A stretch of DNA of 5,172 nucleotides from Streptococcaceae bacterium (GTDB lineage: Bacteria; Bacillota; Bacilli; Lactobacillales; Streptococcaceae), in the NCBI GenBank assembly GCA_031259195.1, contig JAIRLR010000114.1, forward strand, positions 1-5,172, in the 5' to 3' direction. A model generated the notes under the pieces. The model had not been told where the DNA came from and did not search any database. It was given only the letters and a program-made list of their open reading frames with translations. This document shows, one piece after another, positions 1 to 5,043 of the stretch. Numbering within the stretch: position 1 is the first letter of the stretch; every line of letters begins with the position of its first letter. The translations under genes were made by a program, and so were the position numbers.

Positions 1-331
1 AAACACCATTTATTAAACCATAAGACGTTAACTTTAACGGTCCCATCGACCAAAAAATTCTTCCACCTGCCGTAAAAAAAATTTGCAGGGCAACTGTAAA
101 TAAAATCAACATCATCATCGGACGAATTCCTTTAAGAAAAAAAAGCATGTTTATTTTAGAAAGTAAAATAGCTATTAATGTAAAAGCAGCTGCCAAAAGG
201 TAAGCCTGCCAGTTGTTCGCCCAAAAAAGAAGAAAAATAAAATAAAAAGACCCAATCAACTTTGTCCGCGGATCTAGTCGATGTATAAAGGAATCACCAG
301 GAATAACCCGTCCTAAAATCAATTTATTCAT
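1..331 (-). CDS. ecfT: EcfT, transmembrane coupling component of the ECF transporter (3' end beyond window)
   Basis: EcfT is the membrane protein that links the two ATPases EcfA1/EcfA2 to exchangeable vitamin-binding S components in the cytoplasmic membrane. The window holds 110 codons plus one base of an expected protein of about 265 residues; the rest runs off the left edge. The N-terminus [20 protein letters not shown] followed by PRTKL is the characteristic EcfT start. Hydrophobic stretches lie at about residues 27-40, 44-59 and 72-87, followed by [13 protein letters not shown], also typical of the family. The C-terminal coupling helices that touch the ATPases are not in view. The ATG is preceded by AGGAGG at 338-343 with a 6-nt spacer. 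The start overlaps the ecfA2 stop by 8 nt (ATGAATAA), which suggests translational coupling. The identification is secure from both sequence and context. Confidence 0.95.
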   Translation of the reverse strand, partial: MNKLILGRVIPGDSFIHRLDPRTKLIGSFYFIFLLFWANNWQAYLLAAAFTLIAILLSKINMLFFLKGIRPMMMLILFTVALQIFFTAGGRIFWSMGPLKLTSYGLINGV

Positions 332-1199
332 TAACATCCTCCTGATTTAAATATGCAGTTAATTGATCGGCTAATTCCTCTATCGTTAAAGCTAGTTTGG
401 CAAAATCAATACCTTTCTTCTGCAATTTTAAAGAAAACTTCGCCGCCATTGGCAAAGCTAACTGCTTTTCTTTTAGCCAAGAATGATCGGCAAAAATTTC
501 TGCAGGAAGACCAGCTTTTACCACTTTACCCTTTTCAAGCACGTAAACAAAATCAGCAAAATTGGCCACATCATCCATTAAATGCGTCACTAAAACAAGC
601 GTCGTTCCATATTCCTGATGCAAGCGCTTAAAAGTCGCCATCATTTCTATGCGTCCCTTGGGATCAAGCCCTGTGGTTGGTTCATCAAGCACTAAAACAT
701 CAGGATTCATCGCCAAAATGCCAGCAATAGCTACACGTCTCATTTGCCCGCCAGATAGCTCAAAAGGTGATCGACTAAATAACTCCTCTGCAATCCCAAC
801 TTGTCTTAAAGCAATACGCGCCTTATCTTCTGCTTCTTCTTTTGAAAAACCAAAATTCTGCGGACCAAAAGTCACATCTTTTAAAACCGTTTCTTCAAAT
901 AATTGCATCTCAGAAAATTGAAAGACAATTCCGACTTTTTGTCTGATAGGTTTTAAATTTTTATTATTTGTTTTAACTGAAATTTCTCGCTCACCAATCT
1001 GGACAACCCCACTGGTCGGCTTGATCAAAGCATTTAAATGTTGCAAAAGCGTTGACTTTCCTGAACCCGTATGACCAATAAAAGCTGTAACACTTCCTTC
1101 TTTAATCGCTAAGCTCACATCTATTAACGCTTGAAATTCAAAAGGTGAATTCGGTTGATAAACATGCCCTACTTTCTTAAAATAGATGTCCAAAGCCAA
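324..1199 (-). CDS. ecfA2: EcfA2 (CbiO2), ATP-binding subunit of the ECF transporter
   Basis: This is one of the two ABC ATPases of the energy-coupling-factor module; it pairs with EcfA1 on the cytoplasmic face of EcfT and hydrolyses ATP to drive vitamin uptake. Counting from the TTG at 1199 (291 aa), the motifs are: Walker [10 protein letters not shown] at 42-50, Q-loop Gln94 in [10 protein letters not shown], signature LSGGQ at 148-152, Walker [14 protein letters not shown] with Asp172/Glu173, and switch His206. All catalytic motifs are intact. The form FQFSEMQLF, where EcfA1 has FQNPDNQFV, marks it as A2. No ATG is near the start. TTG at 1199 has GAAAGG 8 nt upstream, whereas TTG at 1193 gives the usual family beginning MDIYF but with a 14-nt spacing; I favour 1199. 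The start lies inside the ecfA1 end (31-nt overlap) and the stop overlaps ecfT, so the three genes appear to be translated in concert. Confidence 0.95.
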   Translation of the reverse strand: MALDIYFKKVGHVYQPNSPFEFQALIDVSLAIKEGSVTAFIGHTGSGKSTLLQHLNALIKPTSGVVQIGEREISVKTNNKNLKPIRQKVGIVFQFSEMQLFEETVLKDVTFGPQNFGFSKEEAEDKARIALRQVGIAEELFSRSPFELSGGQMRRVAIAGILAMNPDVLVLDEPTTGLDPKGRIEMMATFKRLHQEYGTTLVLVTHLMDDVANFADFVYVLEKGKVVKAGLPAEIFADHSWLKEKQLALPMAAKFSLKLQKKGIDFAKLALTIEELADQLTAYLNQEDVNE

Positions 1200-2011
1200 T
1201 TTACCAACCTTTCTTCAGTGAGAAAACCCAAAGGAACTTCAATCCCGCGCCTTTGCAGCTCTTTGTTTAAACGAACAGAAAAAGGAAGATCCAAGCCCCA
1301 CTCAACTAAACGATCAGCTTGAACAAAAATTTCTTCCGGCTTTCCTGATTCTATCAATTCTCCCTCTTTCATTACAAAAAGACGATCAGCATTAGCTGCT
1401 TCATCAAGATCATGTGTAATCGAAAGAACCGTCAGATTTTTTTTTTCTTTTAAACGTTTGACCGTCTGAAGCACCTCGCTTCGCCCCTTAGGATCCAGCA
1501 TCGAAGTCGCTTCATCTAAAATCAAAATTTTAGGACTTAAGGCAATAACGCCAGCAATAGCTACACGCTGCTTTTGCCCGCCTGATAAACGCGCAGGCTT
1601 TCGCTTTAAAAATGCACTCATTCGCACCTTTTCTAAAGCACAGTACACACGCCTTTGCATCTCTTCACGTGGCACACCGATATTTTCCATCCCAAAAGCA
1701 ACATCATCTTCAACAGTGGCACCCACAAACTGATTATCAGGATTTTGAAAAACCATCCCAATCTTGCGTCTAATTTCCCATATATTCTGAGCATTTAGCA
1801 CTTCGCCTGCAACTTTTATTCGGCCTGAATCAGCAGCCAGCAAACCATTAATAAGCTTTGCACTTGTTGATTTTCCCGAACCGTTCTGCCCAATAACGGC
1901 AATCCACTCGCCTGCATAAACCTTATATGACAAATCATTTATTGCAAACTCTCCCTTAACTTCAGGATAAGTATAAGTAATATGCTCTAATTCTAATATC
2001 GGCTGATCCAT
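1169..2011 (-). CDS. ecfA1: EcfA1 (CbiO1), ATP-binding subunit of the ECF transporter
   Basis: This is the partner ABC ATPase of EcfA2. From the ATG at 2011 it encodes 280 residues, the usual family length. Motifs in order are Walker [10 protein letters not shown] at 41-49, Q-loop Gln89 in [21 protein letters not shown], signature LSGGQ at 142-146, Walker [14 protein letters not shown] with Asp166/Glu167, and switch His200 in SITHDLDEA. All look functional. The QNPDNQFV segment and DEATSMLDP are typical of EcfA1. The start is supported by AGGAGA at 2016-2021 and by [16 protein letters not shown], which matches where relatives begin. The frame stays open upstream through an in-frame ATG at 2086 to a TTG at 2095, which would add a hydrophobic stretch foreign to the family, so I rejected that start. 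The gene ends in TAG inside the first codons of ecfA2. It follows rplQ after 111 bp that contain a terminator-like structure. Confidence 0.95.
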   Translation of the reverse strand: MDQPILELEHITYTYPEVKGEFAINDLSYKVYAGEWIAVIGQNGSGKSTSAKLINGLLAADSGRIKVAGEVLNAQNIWEIRRKIGMVFQNPDNQFVGATVEDDVAFGMENIGVPREEMQRRVYCALEKVRMSAFLKRKPARLSGGQKQRVAIAGVIALSPKILILDEATSMLDPKGRSEVLQTVKRLKEKKNLTVLSITHDLDEAANADRLFVMKEGELIESGKPEEIFVQADRLVEWGLDLPFSVRLNKELQRRGIEVPLGFLTEERLVNWLWTSILRK

Positions 2012-2026
2012 ATTATCTCCTAATAC

Positions 2027-2098
2027 AAAAAAAGGTAGGGCTAATTCCAGTAAAAACAAAATATATATATTTGCCTTTACACTCATTTCTCCCAACCT
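2027..2098 (-). terminator. Terminator- or attenuator-like structure between rplQ and ecfA1
   Basis: Read on the minus strand, AGGTTGGG (2098-2091) can pair with CCCTACCT (2040-2033), seven of eight positions, and the 3' arm runs straight into a T7 tract (2033-2027). The 50-nt interior contains its own hairpin at 2080-2050: GTAAA pairs with TTTAC, two G·T pairs follow, then CAAA pairs with TTTG around an alternating AT core. A stem followed by a T tract is the layout of an intrinsic terminator, although the large interior is unusual. It lies just before the ecfA1 ribosome-binding site, so it could end most ribosomal-operon transcripts and let a fraction read into the ecf genes. Function is inferred; no separate ecf promoter was convincing. 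Confidence 0.5.
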
Positions 2099-2122
2099 GT
2101 ATTAAAATCTATTTAAATATTT

Positions 2123-2503
2123 TTACACAAACTCAATAATTGCTCTTGGTGCTGCATCTCCGCGACGAGGCTCCGTTTTTAAAATGCGAGTATAACCACC
2201 GTTACGCTGAGCATAATGTACAGCTATGTCACTAAATAATTTTTGCAAAGCAGATTCAACGACAATATTGCCATCTTCTTCTTTAACAGAAGCAATTTTT
2301 TTACGAACAAATGCAGCAGCTTGACGACGTGCATGCAAATTACCACACTTGCCCAAGGTAATCATCTTTTCAACTATTTTACGAACTTCTTTTGCACGCG
2401 CTTTTGTCGTTACAATTGATTCATTAATAATCAAATCTGTTGTTAGATCACGTAACATCGCTTTACGCTGAGAACTTGTCCGTCCTAACTTACGATAACC
2501 CAC
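2123..2503 (-). CDS. rplQ: 50S ribosomal protein L17
   Basis: L17 is a protein of the large ribosomal subunit near the peptide exit tunnel. The product is 126 residues, the usual length in this group, and is recognisable throughout: [19 protein letters not shown] at the N-terminus, [11 protein letters not shown] at 57-67 and [20 protein letters not shown] towards the end. The start is GTG at 2503. It directly abuts the rpoA stop (TAAGTG, no gap), and its ribosome-binding site AAGGAGG lies within the last codons of rpoA, so translation is probably coupled to rpoA. Cys53 (GKCGNLH) stands where relatives I remember have Arg (GKRGDLH). It is the last gene of the ribosomal block and is followed by a terminator-like structure. 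Confidence 0.97.
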   Translation of the reverse strand: MGYRKLGRTSSQRKAMLRDLTTDLIINESIVTTKARAKEVRKIVEKMITLGKCGNLHARRQAAAFVRKKIASVKEEDGNIVVESALQKLFSDIAVHYAQRNGGYTRILKTEPRRGDAAPRAIIEFV

Positions 2504-3517
2504 TTAAATTTCCTCCTTCGTACCATTATCACCTAGATCATAAATTTTTGTTTCTTCTTCGTCGTTTTCTCCTCCGACTTTCTCTCTACGAAAACTCATT
2601 CCTAATTCATGTAGTTTCTCTTTCACTTCATTTATTGACTTACGCCCTAAATTGCGGACTTTAAGCATTTCTGACTCACGAACATTTGTTAATTCTTTAA
2701 GGGTGTTAATTCCAAAACGTTTTAAAGAATTATAAGATCGAACGGATAAATCCAAATCTTCAATAATCATTGCTGGATTGGCAATCTTTTTCTTCACTTT
2801 TCTTTCAACTAGAATGATCTGCGTAGGTATAGTAATTTTTGCTAATTTTGATAAAAGACTTAAATGCTCAATTAAAATTTTGGAAGATAAACTAATCGCC
2901 TCCTCTGCATTCAAAGAAGAATTTGTCCAGATTTCTAACGTTAACTTATCATAGTCATCACGCTTTCCAAGGCGCATAGCCTCTACTTGATAATTTACAC
3001 GACGAACTGGCGTATAAAGAGAGTCAGTTGCTAAAACACCAATTAATGTATTTTCTTGCTTATTTTCATCAGCTGAAACATATCCACATCCTAAAGCAAC
3101 AATAATCGAAGCTCTAAATGTGGCGTTTTTAGCAACAGTACAAATATGCAAATCTTTATTTAAAATTTCGACATCTGCATCTGTTAAAATATCGCCAGCA
3201 GTTACAACTTTTGGACCTATAATATCAATTTCCAATGTTTTCTCTTCATTAACAAACATCTTTAAAGCTAAGCCTTTAAGATTTAAAATAATCTGAATAA
3301 CATCTTCGCGCACGCCTGGTATTGAAGAGAATTCATGCAATACACCATCAATTTGAATGTTTTTAACTGCAGCTCCAGGAAGGGACGATAATAAAATACG
3401 ACGTAATGAATTCCCTAAAGTAGTACCATAACCTCTTTCAAGAGGCGCTATCACAAATTTACCATAATCTGTAGCTTCATCAACTTTTGTAATTTTTGGT
3501 TTTACAAATTCAATCAA
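2504..3517 (-). CDS. rpoA: DNA-directed RNA polymerase subunit alpha
   Basis: Alpha dimerises to scaffold assembly of RNA polymerase, and its C-terminal domain contacts UP elements and activators. Starting at TTG 3517 gives 337 residues beginning MIEFVKPKI, the family N-terminus; AGGGGAGGT at 3527-3535 supports it. A longer frame from 3598 would overlap rpsK and add 27 unrelated residues. The N-terminal domain (about 1-228) contains [20 protein letters not shown] at 26-45. The C-terminal domain (about 248-312) keeps the DNA-contact residues Arg260, Asn263, Lys266, Gly291, Lys293, Ser294 and Glu297 (E. coli Arg265 to Glu302). Two oddities stand out. Residues 143-147 read GCGYV where GRGYV is usual. 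After residue 312 there is an acidic tail of about 25 residues (GENDEEE, then KEEI at the end), against a usual length near 312-315. The last codons also form the rplQ ribosome-binding site. rpsD is not next to it. Confidence 0.97.
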   Translation of the reverse strand: MIEFVKPKITKVDEATDYGKFVIAPLERGYGTTLGNSLRRILLSSLPGAAVKNIQIDGVLHEFSSIPGVREDVIQIILNLKGLALKMFVNEEKTLEIDIIGPKVVTAGDILTDADVEILNKDLHICTVAKNATFRASIIVALGCGYVSADENKQENTLIGVLATDSLYTPVRRVNYQVEAMRLGKRDDYDKLTLEIWTNSSLNAEEAISLSSKILIEHLSLLSKLAKITIPTQIILVERKVKKKIANPAMIIEDLDLSVRSYNSLKRFGINTLKELTNVRESEMLKVRNLGRKSINEVKEKLHELGMSFRREKVGGENDEEETKIYDLGDNGTKEEI

Positions 3518-3563
3518 TCTGTTTTTACCTCCCCTTAATAACTGGAACACTTCATTATGTCGC

Positions 3564-3953
3564 TTAAACACGACGACGTTTTGGAGGACGAGCGCCATTA
3601 TGCGGCACCGGAGTTACATCACGGATCGCTGTCACAGCTAATCCTGCTGCTTGAAGCGAACGAATTGCTGCTTCACGACCTGAACCAGGTCCTTTAACTG
3701 TAACTTCTACTGATTTCAAACCATGTTCCATCGCAGACTTCGATGCATTATCAGCTGCCATCTGCGCAGCAAAAGGAGTAGATTTCTTCGAACCTTTAAA
3801 TCCCAAAGCACCTGCTGAAGACCAAGCTAAAGCATTGCCATGAACATCCGTAATCATAACAATCGTATTATTAAAAGTTGAATGAATATGTGCCACACCA
3901 GCTTCGATATTCTTTTTCACACGGCGCCGCTTACGAACAACTTTTCTTGCCAT
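3564..3953 (-). CDS. rpsK: 30S ribosomal protein S11
   Basis: S11 sits on the platform of the small subunit, where it helps shape the mRNA exit region. The 129-residue product carries the family hallmarks: a basic N-terminus ([14 protein letters not shown]), [18 protein letters not shown] at 19-36, [20 protein letters not shown] at 45-64, [12 protein letters not shown] at 87-98 and the tail [18 protein letters not shown]. The residue before RPPKRRRV is Ala121, where Cys is common. The ATG at 3953 follows GGAGGT (3966-3971) with a rather long 12-nt spacer. It lies 25 nt after rpsM and 46 nt before the rpoA start, with rpsM upstream and rpoA downstream as in the usual Bacilli alpha operon. Confidence 0.98.
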   Translation of the reverse strand: MARKVVRKRRRVKKNIEAGVAHIHSTFNNTIVMITDVHGNALAWSSAGALGFKGSKKSTPFAAQMAADNASKSAMEHGLKSVEVTVKGPGSGREAAIRSLQAAGLAVTAIRDVTPVPHNGARPPKRRRV

Positions 3954-3978
3954 TATTTATCCCTAACCTCCTTATCAT

Positions 3979-4356
3979 TTATCTGCTTATTATTTTTTTC
4001 TTGCCTACAATTGCCTTCGCAGGACCTTTACGTGTATGTGCATTATTCTTTGTATTTTGTCCACGAGTTGGCAAACCACGACGATGACGCATTCCGCGAT
4101 ATGAACCAATCTCCATCAAACGCTTGATATTTAAGTTGACTTCACGACGACGATCTCCTTCGACTTTTAACTTATCTACCTCACGACGAATTGCATCTTC
4201 TTGATTAGTTGTTAAATCCTTTACCCGAACTTCTTCTGACACACCCGCAGCTGCAAGTAGTTTTTTAGCTGTCGTTTTGCCAATACCATATATATAAGTA
4301 AGCGAAATTATAATACGCTTATCACGCGGAATATCAACTCCTGCAATACGAGCCAT
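3979..4356 (-). CDS. rpsM: 30S ribosomal protein S13
   Basis: S13 lies in the head of the small subunit, where it contacts the large subunit through intersubunit bridges and its C-terminal tail reaches the P-site tRNA. The product is 125 residues: [29 protein letters not shown] (helix-turn-helix-like start), [21 protein letters not shown] at about 64-84 and [19 protein letters not shown]. The ATG at 4356 has GGGAGGT at 4366-4372. Two points are odd. His107 in NNAHTRKG replaces an Arg that is nearly universal. The protein ends GKKKIISR, whereas close relatives stop at GKKK; one A fewer in the A7 run (3993-3999) would restore GKKK followed by TAATAA, so the tail probably arose by slippage or is a sequencing indel. 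Confidence 0.97.
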   Translation of the reverse strand: MARIAGVDIPRDKRIIISLTYIYGIGKTTAKKLLAAAGVSEEVRVKDLTTNQEDAIRREVDKLKVEGDRRREVNLNIKRLMEIGSYRGMRHRRGLPTRGQNTKNNAHTRKGPAKAIVGKKKIISR

Positions 4357-4375
4357 TTATTATTTACCTCCCTTT

Positions 4376-4492
4376 TTATCCCTGACGCTGTTTATGTTTT
4401 GGATTTGCTGAACAAATCACCATTACTCGACCATGACGACGAATAACTTTACAATGCTCACACATTGGTTTTACTGATGGTCTTACCTTCAT
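4376..4492 (-). CDS. rpmJ: 50S ribosomal protein L36
   Basis: L36 is the smallest large-subunit protein, binding 23S rRNA near the factor-binding side. The 38-residue product begins [20 protein letters not shown] and ends [14 protein letters not shown]. Cys11, Cys14, Cys27 and His33 form the zinc ribbon of the zinc-binding (C+) form, so this is not the zinc-independent paralogue. The ATG at 4492 is preceded by AGGAGGT (4497-4503). It sits between infA and rpsM, its usual place, with 68 nt before it and 19 nt after it. The upstream gap carries a hairpin close to the ribosome-binding site. Confidence 0.97.
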   Translation of the reverse strand: MKVRPSVKPMCEHCKVIRRHGRVMVICSANPKHKQRQG

Positions 4493-4510
4493 GACAACCT
4501 CCTAAAACTA

Positions 4511-4535
4511 TGAGGATGACAATATGTCTACCTCA
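4511..4535 (-). promoter_or_regulatory. Hairpin in the infA-rpmJ gap, close to the rpmJ ribosome-binding site
   Basis: On the minus strand TGAGG (4535-4531) pairs with CCTCA (4515-4511), and inside this GACA pairs with TGTC around an ATA loop; a 2-nt mismatch separates the two helices. The structure ends 7 nt before the rpmJ AGGAGGT. The CCTC of its 3' arm is also complementary to the GAGG of that site, so the hairpin could keep the anti-Shine-Dalgarno-like segment occupied. It is not followed by a long T tract, so a terminator is unlikely. The pairing is seen in the sequence; a regulatory role is inference. Confidence 0.4.
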
Positions 4536-4560
4536 AAGCTAAAAAATCATTTCGATGAAT

Positions 4561-4779
4561 TTACTTAAAGCGATAAGTGATACGACCACGAGTCAAATCA
4601 TAAGGTGACATTTCTATCGTAACTTTATCTCCAGTTAGAATACGAATATAGTTTTTCCGAATTTTGCCAGATACAGTAGCTAAAATTTTATGACCATTTT
4701 CAAGCTCAACTGTAAACATAGCATTAGGTAAAGTATCGACAATCAGTCCTTCGATCTCGATCATATCCTCTTTTGCCAC
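4561..4779 (-). CDS. infA: Translation initiation factor IF-1
   Basis: IF-1 occupies the A site of the small subunit during initiation and cooperates with IF-2 and IF-3. The product has exactly the usual 72 residues of the single S1-like OB fold: [28 protein letters not shown] at 14-30, [13 protein letters not shown] at 36-48 and the near-invariant [15 protein letters not shown] tail. The start is GTG at 4779, with GGAGG at 4787-4791 and a 7-nt spacer. It is the first gene of the block. In most relatives adk lies directly upstream, but here there is a 393-bp non-coding region with its own promoter and a structured leader. Confidence 0.97.
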   Translation of the reverse strand: MAKEDMIEIEGLIVDTLPNAMFTVELENGHKILATVSGKIRKNYIRILTGDKVTIEMSPYDLTRGRITYRFK

Positions 4780-4796
4780 TAAAGTTCCTCCAATTC

Positions 4797-4858
4797 AAAA
4801 AAAACAAAAATTTTAGATATTAAACCTGTTCTAAAGCTAAACATTTTAGATAAAAAAA
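4797..4858 (-). promoter_or_regulatory. Proximal infA leader: alternative A/T-rich hairpins and T tracts
   Basis: On the minus strand a T7 tract (4858-4852) is followed by TCTAAA (4850-4845), TTTAGA (4835-4830), TCTAAA (4817-4812) and a T8 tract (4804-4797) just before the infA ribosome-binding site. The middle TTTAGA is complementary to both TCTAAA copies, so two mutually exclusive hairpins are possible. The second hairpin, with its T-rich run, resembles a weak intrinsic terminator. The stems have one G-C pair each, so chance formation in A/T-rich DNA is a serious alternative. The T8 tract could instead serve as an unstructured ribosome standby region. Confidence 0.35.
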
Positions 4859-4863
4859 TTAAA

Positions 4864-4986
4864 TTCGCTGTTGGTATAGCAGTTTGCGAAAAGTTATGCA
4901 TAGATAATTTGAGTGAATTGTCAAATCTATCCGAAAACTTTTATTCTTAATAACATAAAACTTTTTTCAAACTGCTATATAAGCAG
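4864..4986 (-). promoter_or_regulatory. Structured 5' leader of infA, candidate attenuator
   Basis: This segment lies within the predicted infA transcript. Three pairings compete. Locally, CTGCT (4986-4982) pairs with AGCAG (4976-4972). At long range, TATAGCAGTTTG (4979-4968) pairs perfectly with CAAACTGCTATA (4886-4875), and the helix extends over 21 nt with two mismatches (4979-4959 with 4895-4875). Downstream, TTCGC (4890-4886) pairs with GCGAA (4868-4864), followed by TTTAA and the T7 tract. The last hairpin resembles a terminator, and the long-range helix would prevent it. A nested stem sits in the middle (TCAA/TTGA plus ATCTA/TAGAT, about 4929-4902). It does not match any ribosomal-protein leader, T-box or riboswitch I recognise. 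The pairings are visible; a control function is inferred. A small palindromic mobile element is the main alternative. Confidence 0.45.
4875..4979. repeat. 105-bp imperfect palindrome with perfect 12-bp inverted ends
   Basis: The ends read TATAGCAGTTTG and CAAACTGCTATA, perfect inverted repeats 105 bp apart from outer end to outer end. The inverted arms continue inward to 21 nt with two mismatches, and a smaller hairpin is nested inside. Both ends are TA, so a TA-target mini-element (Tc1/mariner or IS630 type) is conceivable, with infA transcription passing through it. No second copy lies in the window, so repetition in the genome cannot be judged here. Confidence 0.6.
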
Positions 4987-4999
4987 ACCAGACTTTAAC

Positions 5000-5028
5000 A
5001 TTTTAACATACAATTCACTATTTGACAA
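5000..5028 (-). promoter_or_regulatory. Promoter of the infA-rpmJ-rpsM-rpsK-rpoA-rplQ unit
   Basis: On the minus strand, -35 TTGTCA (5028-5023) and -10 TAAAAT (5005-5000) each match the sigma-A consensus in five of six positions. They are exactly 17 nt apart, and a TGT just before the -10 box gives an extended -10. Transcription would begin near 4993, leaving an infA leader of about 210 nt. This is the best promoter I could find in the 393-bp region. The perfect TTGACA at 4924-4919 lacks a good -10 at the right distance. It is probably responsible for expression of the whole block independently of any upstream operon. Confidence 0.65.
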
Positions 5029-5043
5029 GAATACAAAATAGTG
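5016..5043. promoter_or_regulatory. Inverted repeat over the -35 box, candidate operator
   Basis: CACTATTT (5016-5023) and AAATAGTG (5036-5043) form a perfect 8-bp inverted repeat with a 12-bp spacer, so the half-site centres are 20 bp (about two helical turns) apart. The repeat spans the -35 box of the predicted infA promoter. This spacing would suit a dimeric repressor binding one face of the DNA. It matches no operator consensus that I recognise (CcpA, CodY, CtsR and Rex were considered). A role is inferred only from position and symmetry. Confidence 0.35.

Noticed and set aside
353..921. Plus-strand frames at 353-631 and 649-921
   Set aside because: They lie antisense to ecfA2, have no family resemblance, and are shadows of its codon pattern.
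2012..2095. ecfA1 start at TTG 2095 or ATG 2086
   Set aside because: ATG 2011 has a good ribosome-binding site and gives the normal 280-residue length; the extension is hydrophobic and unlike the family.
2440..2664. Plus-strand frame across the rpoA-rplQ junction
   Set aside because: Antisense to two certain genes, no ribosome-binding site, no recognisable protein.
3518..3598. Longer rpoA frame starting at 3598
   Set aside because: It overlaps the end of rpsK, adds 27 residues unlike any alpha subunit, and TTG 3517 has a strong ribosome-binding site and the family N-terminus.
3878..4127. Plus-strand frames at 3878-4087 and 3882-4127
   Set aside because: Antisense to rpsK and rpsM; hydrophobic translation results from reading the opposite strand of A-rich codons.
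4898..4924. Second minus-strand promoter with perfect TTGACA (4924-4919)
   Set aside because: At 16-18 nt spacing the -10 candidates (TATGCA, TGCATA) are poor; CATAAC needs a spacing of about 20 nt. The box lies inside the palindrome.
4849..4993. T-box or known ribosomal-protein leader
   Set aside because: No T-box consensus (GGTGGNACC type) and no match to the leaders I know; kept only as an unclassified structured leader.
5016..5043. CRISPR-like or tandem repeats upstream of infA
   Set aside because: The repeats are single inverted pairs, with no regular direct repeats and spacers.
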